Below the pieces are notes generated by a model. It worked only from the letters and a program-made list of their open reading frames with translations. It was not told the origin of the DNA and made no database searches. From Fonsecaea monophora (taxonomy: Eukaryota; Ascomycota; Eurotiomycetes; Chaetothyriales; Herpotrichiellaceae), in contig NW_019173962.1 of assembly GCF_001642475.1 (NCBI RefSeq), positions 124,001 through 188,000 of the forward strand: a stretch of DNA of 64,000 nucleotides. Reading direction: 5' to 3'. The position numbers and the translations under genes are program-made. Each line of letters starts with the position of its first letter. The stretch's first letter is position 1. Shown piece by piece: positions 53,110 to 64,000 of this stretch.

Positions 53110-54701
53110 GGTGGCTGTCAGAAATTTGAAAGCCCCTTAAGGGAAAGTTGATTCTCCGCTCTCTGCTCGCAGAGATGGCGGAGAACAAATCTCCGATATG
53201 ATTCGTGAGGCAACAACCCGCGCTGTGTGAATCTTGAATCCAACTTTTCCCGAAATGGAGATTCTACAGTTACCAAAGCGTCAACTCCACCGCCAGATGA
53301 GAATTCATGTGCATTCAGCGAGCCGAGGAATAGGAGGGACTGCCTGCTCCGCAGACTCGGCAAGGAACGGTGAGCTATCGGGGGAATGGCGCACGCGATG
53401 GAGGGGGACGGTCCTCAAATGAGTGGCGGGGTTGTTTTGAACAAAGAGGAACAAGGAGTTTTGGACGGAAGTAATGAAAATGTCCAGATTGACAACGTGG
53501 ATGAAGAGAGAATTGTCCAACTTAATTTACTCTTGGACCGAGTTCATAGAGGCTCCGTCAACTGCAGTGACTTCTTTGACGAGGCAGAAATGCCAAGATA
53601 CCACTAAGCCTTATCCGGATAGACCCAGCCTGATCAAGCTGCGGAGAGACGAGGCTGTATCCGTCGAACCTCTCGCGAGAGCACGGAGTAGTCACAACTA
53701 TACCAGGAGGAGAAAACAGAAGCCGTCCAATAATATGACTGATTCCATAACAGGCTGCAGACACGGTTTTTCCCTGCTCTCTTTCGATAGGCTTGCAATG
53801 CTTGTTGAGTGGCCACGTCTTTGGACACTGAAGCAGATCACACTGCGCCTCTGGTATCAATCTAGCATTCCTATTCTTGGTCTCACGTTTACACAGCTAT
53901 TTGCACACCCCTAAAGAAACTAGAACATCTATGACAGAGAAATGATACCTCTGGATGTCTAAGTCTAAATGCCGATGTATGTTAACGGCTGTGAAGCAGA
54001 GTCATGAACTCGTCTCTACTGGATGTCGCCTTTGAGCATACTTTTCAAACGTGCAAAACCAGGAAACTTACATTTTGGCAAGGAAACTGAAGCATCCATC
54101 CCCAGTGTCCAATGAAACCCAAGACCATGCTTGTAATCCGCTTTTGGTTTTCTCAGAGGTGGGTGAGACTCACCAACCGTTACCGTTTGCCCTAGCTCCT
54201 ACTCTATCTGGCCACGATACTTTTTGGGTCACTCACCTCCCCCCTGGTTCTCAGTTAGCTTACCAAGCCAGCCTTGACTGTGCGCACAATCTACAAGAAG
54301 GGTGTAAGGTGTGGTGCGAACTGTACATCAACAAAGTCGAGAGTGGTGTGAGGATGTCGACCTGCAGCATCGGCCAACCAATCATCGGCCCTGGTTGACT
54401 GATCGGAGAAATAATGATGGTCCTGGTGGCCCCAAAGGGCAAGGAATAGCGATGACGTATCGCATGCAAGTGTTTCGTGAATGGCGGATTTGCTAGGAAA
54501 TTATTGCCCCGCGATCATTTCCTCGTGGCTTCATCTTCCAGCGGTTGCGGTTGAAGGGATCTACAATTCAACAGAATTTTCTCCCGGCCAGCTGGCTGAG
54601 TTTCACCAAGTTTCCTTCCTGTTATATTTTGTCTAACTGTTCACCAAATCTCAAAGCCCTACCCTTCCCCTTCAACCTTACAAGCTGTCAAGCATTTCAC
54701 C
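53110..54701. promoter_or_regulatory. Divergent 1.6-kb region between DUF7918-like gene and PGM2
   Basis: No supported gene. An ATG frame at 53386 (73 aa, ending EAEMPRYH) is unfamiliar. The last 150 nt before PGM2 are C/T-rich (for example CAAAGCCCTACCCTTCCCC), consistent with its leader. Confidence 0.5.
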
Positions 54702-56480
54702 ATGGGAAACGTGAAAGAAGTCCAGTTTAAATCCTTCACCGACCAGAAGTAAGCTCAAGACCAAAACCTCATCGGTGACGACTGTCTTCTAACTCTTCTG
54801 TCCGCAGGCCTGGTACCTCAGGACTTCGCAAGAAGGTCACCGTCTTCCAACAGCCACATTACAGCGAATCCTTCGTCACCTCGATCCTCCTGTCCATTCC
54901 TGAAGGCGCAGACGGTGCCTTTCTCGTCATTGGTGGCGATGGTCGATACTGGAATCCCGAAGTGGTCCAGCTGATTGCAAAGATTGGTGCTGCATACGGT
55001 GTAAAGAAGCTTCTGATCGGTCAGAATGGTATCCTCAGTACTCCCGCCGCCAGCCATATCATTCGGATCAGAAAGGCCACGGGTGGTATCCTTCTCACCG
55101 CCAGTCACAATCCAGGTGGTAAGTCAAGACATGTCGGGTAGTGCCAAAACCACGTCTAACATTGCCCCAGGTCCCACACAAGACTTCGGCATGAAGTACA
55201 ACCTCTCCAACGGTGCCCCAGCCCCCGAATCCGTGACAAACAAGATCTTCGAGAAGTCAAAGTCCCTTACCTCATATAAAATAGCAGACATCCCAGAAGT
55301 GGATCTGTCGACGATTGGCACCAAGAAATATGGCGATCTCGAAGTTGAGATTATTGACTCTGTAGCGGACTACATGGCCATGCTGAAGGACATTTTCGAC
55401 TTTGACCTCATCCGATCCTTCTTCAAGTCTCAACCCGACTTCAAAGTTCTCTTCGATGGTCTCTCCGGGGTCACTGGTCCTTATGGGGTGGCCATATTCC
55501 AAGGGGAGCTCGGCCTGGGACCTGAAAGCACTCAGAATTGCCAACCCAGCCCCGACTTCAACGGCGGTCATCCAGATCCCAACCTGACGTACGCCCATTC
55601 TCTGGTCGAAAGAGTTGACAAGGAGGGCATCCACTTTGGCGCTGCTTCGGATGGGGATGGCGATAGAAACATGATTTATGGCAAGAATGCTTTCGTCTCG
55701 CCCGGAGACTCCTTGGCCATTATCGCCCACTATGCTCAGAAGTATATCCCTTATTTCAAGAAGCAGGGTGTTTATGGTCTGGCGAGATCGTTCCCCACAT
55801 CGGCAGCGCTTGATCTTGTGGCCAAGAAGCAGAATTTGAGCCTCTATGTCGTCCCCACTGGGTGGAAGTTTTTCTGCGCCCTCTTCGATACCAATAAGAT
55901 GTCAATTTGCGGTGAAGAGTCCTTCGGAACTGGCTCAAACCATATTCGAGAAAAGGACGGCTTGTGGGCCATCACTGCTTGGCTCAACATCATTGCTGGG
56001 GTGGGGAAAGATACTGGCAAGTTCCCATCCATTGCAGAGATCCAAAAGCAGTTCTGGCATGAATATGGCCGCGTGTATTTCACTCGGTACGACTACGAGA
56101 ATGTGAGCAGTGACGGGGCCAACGACATGGTCAAGTATCTCAAAGAAAAGATCGGAAAGTCCGACACGGTCGGTTCAGAGGTCTCAGGCCGCAAGATCCT
56201 GGAAGCCGACGATTTCTCATACACAGATCTCGACGGTTCGGTGTCGAAGAACCAAGGTATCTATTTCAAATTCGACGACGGCACAAGAGTCGTTGTTCGA
56301 TTATCGGGTACGGGCAGCAGCGGTGCCACCATCCGCCTCTACGTCGAGAAACTCGAGGAGGACAAGAGCAAGCTTGGCGAGGACACACAGGACTACCTCA
56401 AGGGCTCGGTCGGACTTGCCATCGACCTGCTGCAACTCCAGAAATTCATTGGCAGAACCGAACCGGATGTGAAGACCTAA
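54702..56480 (+). CDS. PGM2: Phosphoglucomutase
   Basis: Interconverts glucose-1-phosphate and glucose-6-phosphate, feeding UDP-glucose, glycogen and trehalose synthesis; cytosolic. CDS is join(54702..54748,54808..55118,55171..56480), 555 aa, the usual length. Exon 1 (MGNVKEVQFKSFTDQ) splits a Lys codon; the intron ends CCGCAG. Exon 2 carries KPGTSGLRKKVTVFQQPHY, FLVIGGDGRYWNPEV and the phosphoserine loop ILLTASHNPGG, with Ser115 as the catalytic phosphoserine. The second intron (GTAAGT..CCAG) splits a Gly codon of that loop. Exon 3 has the metal-binding loop SDGDGDRNMIYG, the sugar-specificity segment CGEESFGTGSNHIREKDGLW and the phosphate-binding VVRLSGTGSSGATIRLYVE. All four active-site loops are intact. 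The ORF without splicing would lose the first 120 residues. Confidence 0.97.
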
Positions 56481-57789
56481 TTCATCTGTTGTTGACATGT
56501 GGCAGTGACTCGCACAAGTGGCAAACCCGGAAGATTTTGGGAAGAAGGGGGTTTATCTTCCACAAGCGGTTGTCAATGCAATTTTGATAGCTTTCAAAGG
56601 TCGACAAAATGACCAATCGACACAGATAGACCGCAGTTGTCCATTGACATAGCACTGCTAAAGTTTTGAAACCCGACCCTCAGATTCTAATTCGTCAGTG
56701 TCAAGACGCGATGACCTTGGCTTCTTCTGGTGTCTTTAGTGCGCCAGAGTTGATATGCTCCCCTCGAGCAGAGTGTGGCGGTCAGTTATGCTTTTTGTGT
56801 ATCAGTGTTATTGAGCTTCCCATGTGTAAAGAACCCTATATGCAGCAGTAAGAGAAACCTGGTCAAGCGCGGCATCTAGCGCAGTAGACGATGAGTCCTG
56901 AGAAACTCTCCGTGGGAAAGCCTCGCGTGGTTTCTTAGTCGGCAGAGTCTCGCTTTCCCTTCTAATCTCTTTCCCTAACGGCTTCTGGACAGTCTGGCTC
57001 TTCGCCACCGTTTGCTGGAGGCTGAGAATTCGTTTGTGGAAAAGAATGGCACGGATTGCTGCATCGAACCAAGACCAGGACGCGCCATCTCGCAGAGGGG
57101 TGATACAACGTTGTAAGTCCATCTCTTTCCACCGACGATTGTCCAACTTGCAACCACATGGGCGGACGAGACGGAGGTCAGGATCGAGCGGTGGCAATGG
57201 CCATTGAAGTGTGGGAGAGCTGGGGAATTGGATGGTTTAAACACGCAGCCTTGCGATGAACCTCATAGCCATCTGAGAGTTGTAAAGTGGTCAGTCTTCT
57301 TCTGTGTGTGTCAATCGATCGGAAATGAAGAAGAGTCGCTCACTCACTCACCCACCTCCAAACGACTCGCGGCCACTGGCATGTACGTTGCGAACAAAGG
57401 CATGGCCCATCTCCCGCATCATCACTGCGACACCACTGCGACCATACTCTTGGATTGAACTGTAGGAGCCACCCAAAGTGTCCCCCCTACCTGCATCTTG
57501 GCAGTACGACGCCGTCTCCTATACTGCACCACGTCCCCTGCCCATTCCTCCCGGATACAAGAGATCAAACCCCTTCTTCCGAGCCGTTTGTTACACTGCA
57601 AGTCCCATCCGACATCGAGCAACGAAACTGTCCTTGGCGCTTTGATCGTTGCGTATAATATGGTCTTGACGAGGCGAATCTGCTTTCTGAGAAGACGATA
57701 AAAGAATCTCAACCCATCCTTCAGTTCAACACGGGAATTCCCTCCAGAGACGTCAACGCGCCATCGGAATAAAAAGTGCGGGAAGCAGA
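56481..57789. other. 1.3-kb gap after PGM2
   Basis: A minus-strand open frame at about 56808-57235 reads in part like protein (PLPPLDPDLRLVRPCGCKL, ASWSWFDAAIRAILFHKRI) but has no ATG start and no familiar motif. It is not called as a gene. The last 200 nt are the promoter of the DUF1275 gene. Confidence 0.4.
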
Positions 57790-58757
57790 ATGGGTTGCAT
57801 GGACAGGTTGACAAGAACGGCAGATGCCTCGCAAAGATATCTCTCTCAGGACCTTGATTCCTCGTACATGAGCGTGGTTCTCGTCATCTGCTTCCTCATC
57901 TCAGGTCTCATTGACAGTGTGGCATTCAACACGTGGAATTGTTTCGTCAACATGCAAACCGGTATGTTGCCTCTTGAAAATTCTCACCTCAAACATGCGC
58001 TCGATCACCATCTTTGACTTGTAACACTTTAGGAAACACCGTCTTCGCCGCCCTTGGACTGGGTGGCCAGCCACAAGCCAGTCACAAGCAGCAGTATTAC
58101 AAGTCCCTGACGTCCATTGCAGCATTTTGCTTGGGTGCGCTCTTCTTCAATGGCCTCCATCGCTATCCTGCAGGCGCTGGCCAATCAACATTGTCCCGGA
58201 GAAGAGTCAATCTCATAGTGTCATTCTTTACTCAGACCGTGTTCATTGTCATTGCCGCAAGTTTGGTCTCCACGAACGAAGTGTCAAATCAACCATTCGT
58301 CGCCGGCACCTTCTCTTCTGGGAACGACGAGATACCTTCGTCCATGATCAATTTCTTGGATCTGTGTCCCATCGCCTTGATCTCCTTCCAGGCAGCCGGG
58401 CAAGTCACCCTGTCGAGAATGCTCTCCGTGGTCGAGCTGCCGACAATCGTTCTGAGTGCGTTGTACCACGACGTATGCGCGGATCTGTACAACATCCGGG
58501 ATTCCTGGAGGAAGAGCTCCAGTCTGTGGGAGTTTGTGGTGGTGAGCGAGAGAAAGCAGGAGAGACGAGCGGCGTGCATCGTGGCACTTTTCCTCGGCGG
58601 AATCATTGGTGGTGAGATGTACAAGTCATCGGCTGGAATGGGCGGAGCACTGTGGCTTGCAGCTGGCTTGAAACTCGGCATCTTTATCGGGTGGTTCTTC
58701 TGGAAGGGACAGAAGGGGGACGACGATGACTGTCGCGGCGACCAACTACCGCGGTGA
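57790..58757 (+). CDS. DUF1275 (YoaK-like) polytopic membrane protein
   Basis: Function unknown; the family is widespread in bacteria and fungi and predicted to have about six to seven membrane helices. CDS is join(57790..57961,58033..58757), 298 aa. The 71-nt intron (GTATGT..TTAG) splits the Gly codon of the hallmark NMQTGNTVF motif, which follows helix 1 (VVLVICFLISGLIDSVAFN). The N-terminal half also has SLTSIAAFCLGALFFNG. LNLIVSFFTQ-like VNLIVSFFTQTVFIVIAASL, CPIALISFQAAGQVTLSRML and the late IVALFLGGIIGGEMYKSS, ALWLAAGLKLGIFIGWFFW complete the pattern. The C-terminus is short and charged. Unspliced reading starts the second ORF inside the intron. Confidence 0.93.
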
Positions 58758-59650
58758 ACACGGTGTCAAGAAATCAGGCGAGCCCGGGGAATATCAGCAA
58801 GCACTCCACAGACATCCTTCAACAATGACGGCTCTGCAGTCGGAGAAAAGTCAGGATGAGCATCTGCTGCGCCAGTCAACAAGGACATGAAGACATGGTC
58901 ACAGCCTCGACCTGCCATTTTCTCTGTGCTCGCATCGGTCTTTGGAAAGAGACACTCCAAACGGCGTGGTCAGGCGTGGAAGACACAATCTCAAAGAGAC
59001 GATGGTCACTTTCGTTCCCCTCGAGTCACCACGTTCGTGCAAAGTCTGTGCCCCCCTTCCGGAATGCCTCAATAGTGAAGACTGCTCTTCGCACATAGTT
59101 AGAGAAAGACTCCCACCTGGATCTAGATTGAATTTGCATCGAAGGCGTCGATAGAAGAGACCGCGCAAGAAGTGAGGTTTCAAGACCATGCTCTCCTGTT
59201 TTGCCTCCATTATCTTGTTCCCATCATGGCGTCTCGCCACGGTGAATGTGCCTACCATGAAGACAGGGCAAAGCCTTTGACTGAGCATGCGTGCCCACAA
59301 TCGCTGTAAGCACCGTACCGAGCACTTTTCTAATTCCCACCGCCCGCATAGCCTGCTCGTTAGTGTCTGCGCGCTGCTAGCTGACATTCATTTGATCAGT
59401 GACGCAAGATGCAGAGATATCTGTGAAAGATTGAGTCCCCAAACGCCGGAACTGGTTCTGGAATAACCATTCACTCTCAATACCAAAGGAAAGAAAAGGT
59501 GGGTGAATCGGGGGAAGGAAAAATGGATAGATCGTAAGGGCGATATTTTGTGTGACTGGAAGGTCGGAAACTTTTTTTTTTTTGGCAAGGAATCTCATGA
59601 CGGGGCGTGGAGCTACCATTGTCACTTTTTTTCCCTCTCTCTTTTGGGAT
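58758..59650. other. Convergent spacer between DUF1275 gene and amidohydrolase
   Basis: No supported gene. A 162-codon minus-strand frame (58899-59387) has an Arg/Cys/Ser-heavy shadow-like composition and no motif. A homopolymer T run (about 13 nt) lies at 59,571-59,583. Confidence 0.5.
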
Positions 59651-61132
59651 TCAGACGTGCGAGGGACTCTTAAACAGCCGCCCGCCCTTCCACACGTGCG
59701 TGATGTTCTTTGGCTCTTTGAACACGTCCATGTTCTCCAAAGGATTCACGTTCAAGGCAATCAGGTCGGCGTCGTACCCGACTTCGATCCTGCCGCTCTT
59801 AGGCGCCATGCCTAGGGATCCGAGCACTTCGGGCCCCATGGCCGTTGCGGCTTCAATGGCCGCCAAGGGCTCCATGCCGCCGTCGCTGACCGCGTAGGAG
59901 AGTTCGCCGCCGCTTCGGCCGTGCGCCAGTGGGTGCGTTGCGGGCGTGCTGATGCCCAGGTCGGTGCCCAAGACGATCTTGACGCCGGACTGCACAGCAA
60001 GACGGTACGCGGTACGGTGGTACTTCGCCGTCTCCAGCATCTTCCGGTACGATTCCGGCGACATGAGCTCCGGATGGTCGACGCCGACTTTGACGATCGT
60101 CCGCGTCGGCACGTACACGGTCCCTTGCTCCTTCATGAGCTCGATGCACTCCTCGTCCATGTACGTCCCGTGCTCGATGCTGTGGACGCCCGCGTGCAAT
60201 GCGGCCATAATTCCGTCCTTGCCGTGACAGTGCGCGCCCACGACACGCCCTGCACGCCGGGCCTCTTCCACAATAACTTTCAACTCGTCGAGTGAGAACT
60301 GTTGGCGCATAGGGTCGTCGGCAATGCTCAGCACGCCTCCACTAGCGAAAACCTTGATGCATTTGGCGCCTCGTCGAACCAGCAGCCGAACGGCGCGCCG
60401 ACATTCGTCGATGCCGTCGGCGATGATCATCGGTCCTGTACCTGGGGACAATCCGTTCGCTTGAGTATCCCTCACTCCAAAAAGAGAGCCGACGAATCCC
60501 CAGGGTAGGTCAAAAACGTCTCCGTGTCCTGCGGTCTGGGATATCGCGGCGCCTGAAGAGTATATATTTGGGCCAACGAGGGTGCCTTCTTCGATCGCCT
60601 TGGAGACTTCAAGCCCGTAGCCAGCAAGTTCGCGCACGGAGGTGAATCCGCTCATTAAAATGTCGTGTACATTCCGGGCAATTCTGGCCCCAGCAAGAGC
60701 CGTGGACTGGGTGGCAATCTCGGAGAAGTTGAATGTCTTGCTGCCCAGGAGGTGGATGTGACAATCCCACAGACCGGGTATTAGGACCGGGACAAACGTG
60801 GTCGGTAGGTTTTTGAAGGGTGGCGGCACCGATGCTGTGGGTTGGATCGAGGTTATCGTCCCGTCTTGTACAATCACAGACATATTGTGCTGGGGCCTGC
60901 CACGTCCGGGGATCAGGAATGAGGTGCTGATCAGGCGCGTGGAACAAGACGAGAGGTCGGAGACGTTGGCTGAAAGTGACGATGGGATAGAAGCATGACT
61001 TGCTATGGGATGAGATGGGGCTTCTGGGCGTTCTTCACTTGCCCTACTCGAAGCGCGGTTGATTTCATGGCCACTACCTTGTGATAGATGAGCGGTTGAA
61101 CCTCCCAAAGGTATGGGCTTGCGACGGGTCAT
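59651..61132 (-). CDS. Metal-dependent amidohydrolase, ochratoxinase/Xaa-Pro dipeptidase-like
   Basis: Predicted zinc hydrolase of an amide or peptide-like bond. 493 aa in one exon. Amidohydrolase TIM-barrel hallmarks appear in order: GLWDCHIHLLG (metal His-x-His), AKCIKVFASGG (carbamylated Lys), VVGAHCHGKDG and HSIEHGTYMDEE (two His), VLGTDLGISTP (Asp). The closing SGRIEVGYDADLIALNVNPL rebuilds the small beta domain typical of imidazolonepropionase-like enzymes. Overall it resembles the group containing Aspergillus ochratoxinase and bacterial Xaa-Pro dipeptidases. No signal peptide: the first ~45 residues are Ser/His-rich (STAHLSQGSGHEINRASSRA), so a cytosolic enzyme is likely. The natural substrate is unknown; detoxification of an amide-linked compound is only one possibility. 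Confidence 0.9.
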   Translation of the reverse strand: MTRRKPIPLGGSTAHLSQGSGHEINRASSRASEERPEAPSHPIASHASIPSSLSANVSDLSSCSTRLISTSFLIPGRGRPQHNMSVIVQDGTITSIQPTASVPPPFKNLPTTFVPVLIPGLWDCHIHLLGSKTFNFSEIATQSTALAGARIARNVHDILMSGFTSVRELAGYGLEVSKAIEEGTLVGPNIYSSGAAISQTAGHGDVFDLPWGFVGSLFGVRDTQANGLSPGTGPMIIADGIDECRRAVRLLVRRGAKCIKVFASGGVLSIADDPMRQQFSLDELKVIVEEARRAGRVVGAHCHGKDGIMAALHAGVHSIEHGTYMDEECIELMKEQGTVYVPTRTIVKVGVDHPELMSPESYRKMLETAKYHRTAYRLAVQSGVKIVLGTDLGISTPATHPLAHGRSGGELSYAVSDGGMEPLAAIEAATAMGPEVLGSLGMAPKSGRIEVGYDADLIALNVNPLENMDVFKEPKNITHVWKGGRLFKSPSHV

Positions 61133-62278
61133 GATGCGAGAAGCTCAAGGCAGAACGCCCGTTGCCCGAGTTTGGGATCGAAAATGATGGTAAATATTTG
61201 CCTTTATCATGCAGTAATAGTCAAGCAAAAATAATTGCCTTGCTCCAGGTCAAGACTTTTCTCTGTACAAGTGCCGGTGTGTTTGATCGCACCTGTGATA
61301 GCTCAGTGCGACGGTAACGAACCTAACGTATTGGAATGTTGCCGACACGACGATAGCAGATGTGCAAACGAGAAGGATGCGCTGCCTCAACTTCATGAGA
61401 TGATGGAGGATCAGATTACCCTCTTCAATGCACACTAAGTGTTGATTAATCCAAGAGAGCTTCGGTCGAGGTACCGTTGGTGTCGTTGTCGAAGGATGAG
61501 ATCAAGCTCGAATTAGGACTAGCTTAAATATTGCGCAGGTCCACTTACCACTCTGTCATCGGCTGATACGCTGGATCATTATTCCGTTCCGTCGTGCATC
61601 AACACGAAGAATAACTCTATCCGTCTTTTAACGTGTTTAGCCCTTCATCTTCGAGAAGGGGCGAGGGGGCTAGATCTCGGGCTTTAATGGGTAAAGGAGG
61701 TTAGCTGAGCAAGATGCATTAGCACCAACTTTCACGTGAGGGCTCGGCATCTCTCTTGAGTCACACGGGAAATTATTTCTCCGCGGAGTTTGTCACGTGC
61801 AATATACTTGACAAAGGCTCGACTAATTGTACGACGTCAATCGATTTGTGGCCCTTGGGAATTCCGTGTCAATACTCAGTACCACCATCGTCGATATGCA
61901 TAATGCCCTGAGGCGAAACAAGGAGATAAGCTAATCATTGTTGGATTCTCCCCGATGTGCTTCAAACCTTTCGCCTACCTGAGTCCGGGTTTATCTAAAA
62001 TAAGGTGCAGGTTTTTCTAGTCACGCCAAATGGACCCAAGCTCTTGTAGTCCTTTCATCTCATCACCAGATATGAATACGTACAATGCGAACAACGAACC
62101 ACCAACGAGAGTAACTGTCTAAAGTGGCTGTCTCACTGAGCAGGAGCCGGTGAAGTTACAGCAATAACGCCTTCGTCTCTAACGATAACGAAGGGGCACT
62201 GCGAGGAGGATCAACGAGAGTATACATTGACTCAGATAGGTCTAGATTCTGTTGGTAGAATTGGCCACAGGAATCGCC

Positions 62279-62611
62279 CTACTTGATTAAATGTATCGGA
62301 TTTACGAGTTGTTCATGCGGAAAAGAAAACCCATGTTCTACATTCTTTGTTTTCCATCTCTTCACAATCAAATCAACTGGTTCCGTAGGGATTGTAATGC
62401 TCCTAACAGACTTTTTGACACTGAACCCAACCATATTACACTCATCGAGGTGGTCTGGATTGTCGTAATCGAATACGATATAAGTGTTGCGTCCCCGAAC
62501 GCTGCCCAGAAGAATCACTTTCTCCAGATCGCCTAACGCAAATTCGACAACCCTTGTCAATAGGGCATGGGGGATTTCGGCCTTTGAGGCCTTTTGAAGC
62601 CTTTGAAGCAT
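62279..62611 (-). CDS. Hypothetical 110-aa protein, weak support
   Basis: ATG at 62611; the same frame stays open about 38 codons further upstream to 62726. Reads MLQRLQKASKAEIPHALLTR, FALGDLEKVILLGSVRGRNT, YIVFDYDNPDHLDECNMVGF and ends VNPIHLIK. Balanced composition with alternating hydrophobic positions looks like a folded protein, but no family is recognised and frames of this size can occur by chance. It may be the last exon of a gene, with an AG acceptor near 62,730 and a GTGAGT donor near 62,785, or a fragment. Confidence 0.35.
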   Translation of the reverse strand: MLQRLQKASKAEIPHALLTRVVEFALGDLEKVILLGSVRGRNTYIVFDYDNPDHLDECNMVGFSVKKSVRSITIPTEPVDLIVKRWKTKNVEHGFSFPHEQLVNPIHLIK

Positions 62612-63299
62612 AGATGACACAGCGAATTGGACCGCAAAGAGGTGCTGGAGAATGTTGTGACATTTTGGAGATGAACGAAAGTTGGTGTGTCGCAGACTAA
62701 GTTGTGTAGCCAGTGATGAATGCGGCGTCTAGCGAATTATATGTCCAATCTTCATCCGAAGTCTCCGAGGCACCAGACTCACTGCAAGATTCGCCGCTGA
62801 GTATTCTGGTATTCGATGCTGACCGACATATATGCACGATCTACTATGTACGCTTCACATGTTTGACTTTACCAGCTTGGTGGATCCGAGGTTCAGATCT
62901 TCTAGACACATTTGCCACATGTCGTGGACACGGTACTCCTGCCTGTTATCAATGATGCGGGAACATTATGGACAAAAGCTGCAACTGTGCCTGATGGAAA
63001 ATACGAAAGTTGGTCAAGGCGAGAGCTTCCATACGAACCAAGGTTAGCGTCTATTTCTATTTCTAACCAGATATGTACAGCACTTCTCAGCGTCAACGGT
63101 CGGCCTGGTTTTACAACGGTGCAACTTGAACAACCCATTCACCTATTCAGCAGTTCGAGCAGCAGGTCCGGGATGTCTGTATCTCCGTGCCCACTTCTCA
63201 CTGCGAAGCCGAAGGCGAAAGTCGTTTCTCAACCTTCCAATATCGCCGTGTCCAACTCTGTTGCACGATGGACGTGCCAGAGACCACTCCGTCCATTGA

Positions 63300-63310
63300 A
63301 CCCTATATAA
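63300..63310 (+). promoter_or_regulatory. TATA-like box upstream of lipase gene
   Basis: CCTATATAAGG about 70-80 nt upstream of the lipase ATG at 63380, a canonical TATA element in a plausible position for a regulated secreted enzyme. Confidence 0.55.
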
Positions 63311-63379
63311 GGGTTCTGGCCTGCTCTGAGATATAGAATGACCCAAGCATGAAAACTTGCCTTGGTAGAAGTTGAAATC

Positions 63380-64000
63380 ATGCGTTCCTTACTTGATCTG
63401 TCCGTTTGTGGTCTGTTGTTTTGTTTTGCTGTACTCCCGGCCACATCCATTTCATTGTCTTCTGAGGATACATTCTACATTGCTCCTCCCAACTATGAAT
63501 CCGCCGCACCAGGAACAATCTTGCGGGTGCGCGAGGTAACAGGAAATCTAACGTCGATCTACAATCTCAGTTCATCAGCGTACAATATCCTCTTTCGCAC
63601 CACCGATGCACAATATCAGCCATCGTGGGCAGTGACAACTTTATTCGTACCTTCAAATTTCACCAACAGCTCTGAAGGTGCCGCCCTCCTATCTTACCAA
63701 ATTCCTTACAACACCGCGGACGTGAGCCACAGTCCCAGCTATGTGCTTGGATCCGAGCTGGCAACAGGCCTAGTCCTTTCGGACATCAACTCTGCACTCA
63801 GCCATGGCTGGTTCGTCAATGTACCCGATTTTGAAGGTCCCTTGGCATCGTTTGGGTCAGGAGTCGCGGAAGGACACGCCACGCTTGATTCAGTTCGAGC
63901 TGTGCTGTCTTCAGGGTTTGGTCTTTCTCCCAATGCACGATATGCCATGTGGGGATACTCAGGAGGATCGATCGCGAGCGAATGGGCAACAGAACTTCAA
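63380..64000 (+). CDS. Secretory lipase (LIP family), 3' truncated by window
   Basis: Predicted extracellular triacylglycerol lipase of the fungal LIP family (Candida Lip-like alpha/beta hydrolase). 207 codons from ATG 63380 to the window edge, without a stop. Signal peptide: LLDLSVCGLLFCFAVLPATS, probable cut before SLSSEDTF. Family features: FYIAPPNYESAAPGTILRVR, YNILFRTTDAQYQPSWAVTT, PYNTADVSHSPSYVLGSELA and the hydrolase nucleophile elbow GYSGG with Ser194. Several Asn-x-Ser/Thr sites (NLTS, NLSS, NFTN) suggest N-glycosylation. The catalytic Asp and His lie beyond the window. No other secreted-enzyme genes are next to it in the window. Confidence 0.93.
   Translation, partial: MRSLLDLSVCGLLFCFAVLPATSISLSSEDTFYIAPPNYESAAPGTILRVREVTGNLTSIYNLSSSAYNILFRTTDAQYQPSWAVTTLFVPSNFTNSSEGAALLSYQIPYNTADVSHSPSYVLGSELATGLVLSDINSALSHGWFVNVPDFEGPLASFGSGVAEGHATLDSVRAVLSSGFGLSPNARYAMWGYSGGSIASEWATELQ

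Larger units (their letters stand above)
61133..63379. other. 2.2-kb gap before lipase gene
   Basis: AT-richer than neighbours at 61,500-62,300. Apart from the weak frame at 62279-62611 and a plus-strand frame at about 62,912-63,310 with no ATG, nothing is seen. 63,250-63,379 is the lipase promoter, with TATATAA at 63,303. Confidence 0.5.

Noticed and set aside
58899..59387. 162-codon minus-strand frame
   Set aside because: Arg/Cys/Ser-heavy composition, no motif, in a convergent 3' spacer; such lengths are expected by chance.
1..64000. Secondary-metabolite or defence gene cluster, CRISPR or mobile element
   Set aside because: No synthase, NLR-type, transposase, reverse transcriptase or repeat-spacer array is visible; genes are mainly housekeeping.

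Overview
The window is nuclear DNA of a filamentous ascomycete (Pezizomycotina). The evidence is dense protein genes on both strands, short GT..AG introns mostly of 50 to 150 nt, pyrimidine-rich leaders, and families typical of these fungi (Zn2Cys6 regulator, CAP10/GT90 enzyme, fungal DUF1275 protein, secretory lipase). Divergence from Aspergillus-type sequences, for example in RPB7, fits another Eurotiomycete-like lineage, perhaps Chaetothyriales, but this is inference. I saw no rRNA, tRNA, CRISPR array or intact transposon.

Layout. 0.9-5.6 kb (+): ER oxidoreductase MPD1 and an unrecognised 884-aa protein. 5.6-7.1 kb: a low-complexity convergent spacer with microsatellites and two G-quadruplex motifs. 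7.1-10.6 kb (-): KRE33/NAT10, divergent from a multi-spanning GT90 glycosyltransferase (11.2-14.3 kb). 14.5-18.8 kb (-): a protein joining a bacterial-type Ada methyl sensor and half an AraC domain to a fungal acidic tail, then a VOC-domain protein with a 15-residue tandem repeat. 20.9-23.9 kb (-): two multi-exon genes easily missed in ORF lists, EMG1 and PMP3. 25.3-31.3 kb (-): MSS4 PIP5-kinase and a vacuolar CAX exchanger. 32.6-35.4 kb (-): a Zn2Cys6 factor. 36.6-44.3 kb (-): an NTF2-like protein with a motif-array tail, RPB7, COG8 and a Det1-like histidine phosphatase. 44.8-46.5 kb (+): SNF12. 46.5-51.2 kb: a decayed MFS transporter, oligoribonuclease REX2 and uncertain ORFs. 51.2-58.8 kb: a disordered DUF7918-like protein, phosphoglucomutase PGM2 and a DUF1275 membrane protein. 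59.7-61.1 kb (-): an ochratoxinase-like amidohydrolase. From 63.4 kb (+): a secretory lipase cut by the window edge.

The genes are mainly housekeeping and do not form a biosynthetic cluster. Themes that recur are 18S rRNA modification (KRE33, EMG1), transcription (RPB7, SNF12, two regulators), the secretory pathway and membranes (MPD1, COG8, MSS4, PMP3, CAX, GT90), and RNA or sugar turnover (REX2, PGM2). The two proteins most worth following up are the Ada-sensor/activator chimera (14.5-16.0 kb) and the NTF2-like protein with about nine copies of an aromatic short motif (36.6-38.3 kb).

Coding coordinates were assigned by reading splice sites and reading frames by eye. Family assignments come from recognising motifs and overall sequence; no search was run.
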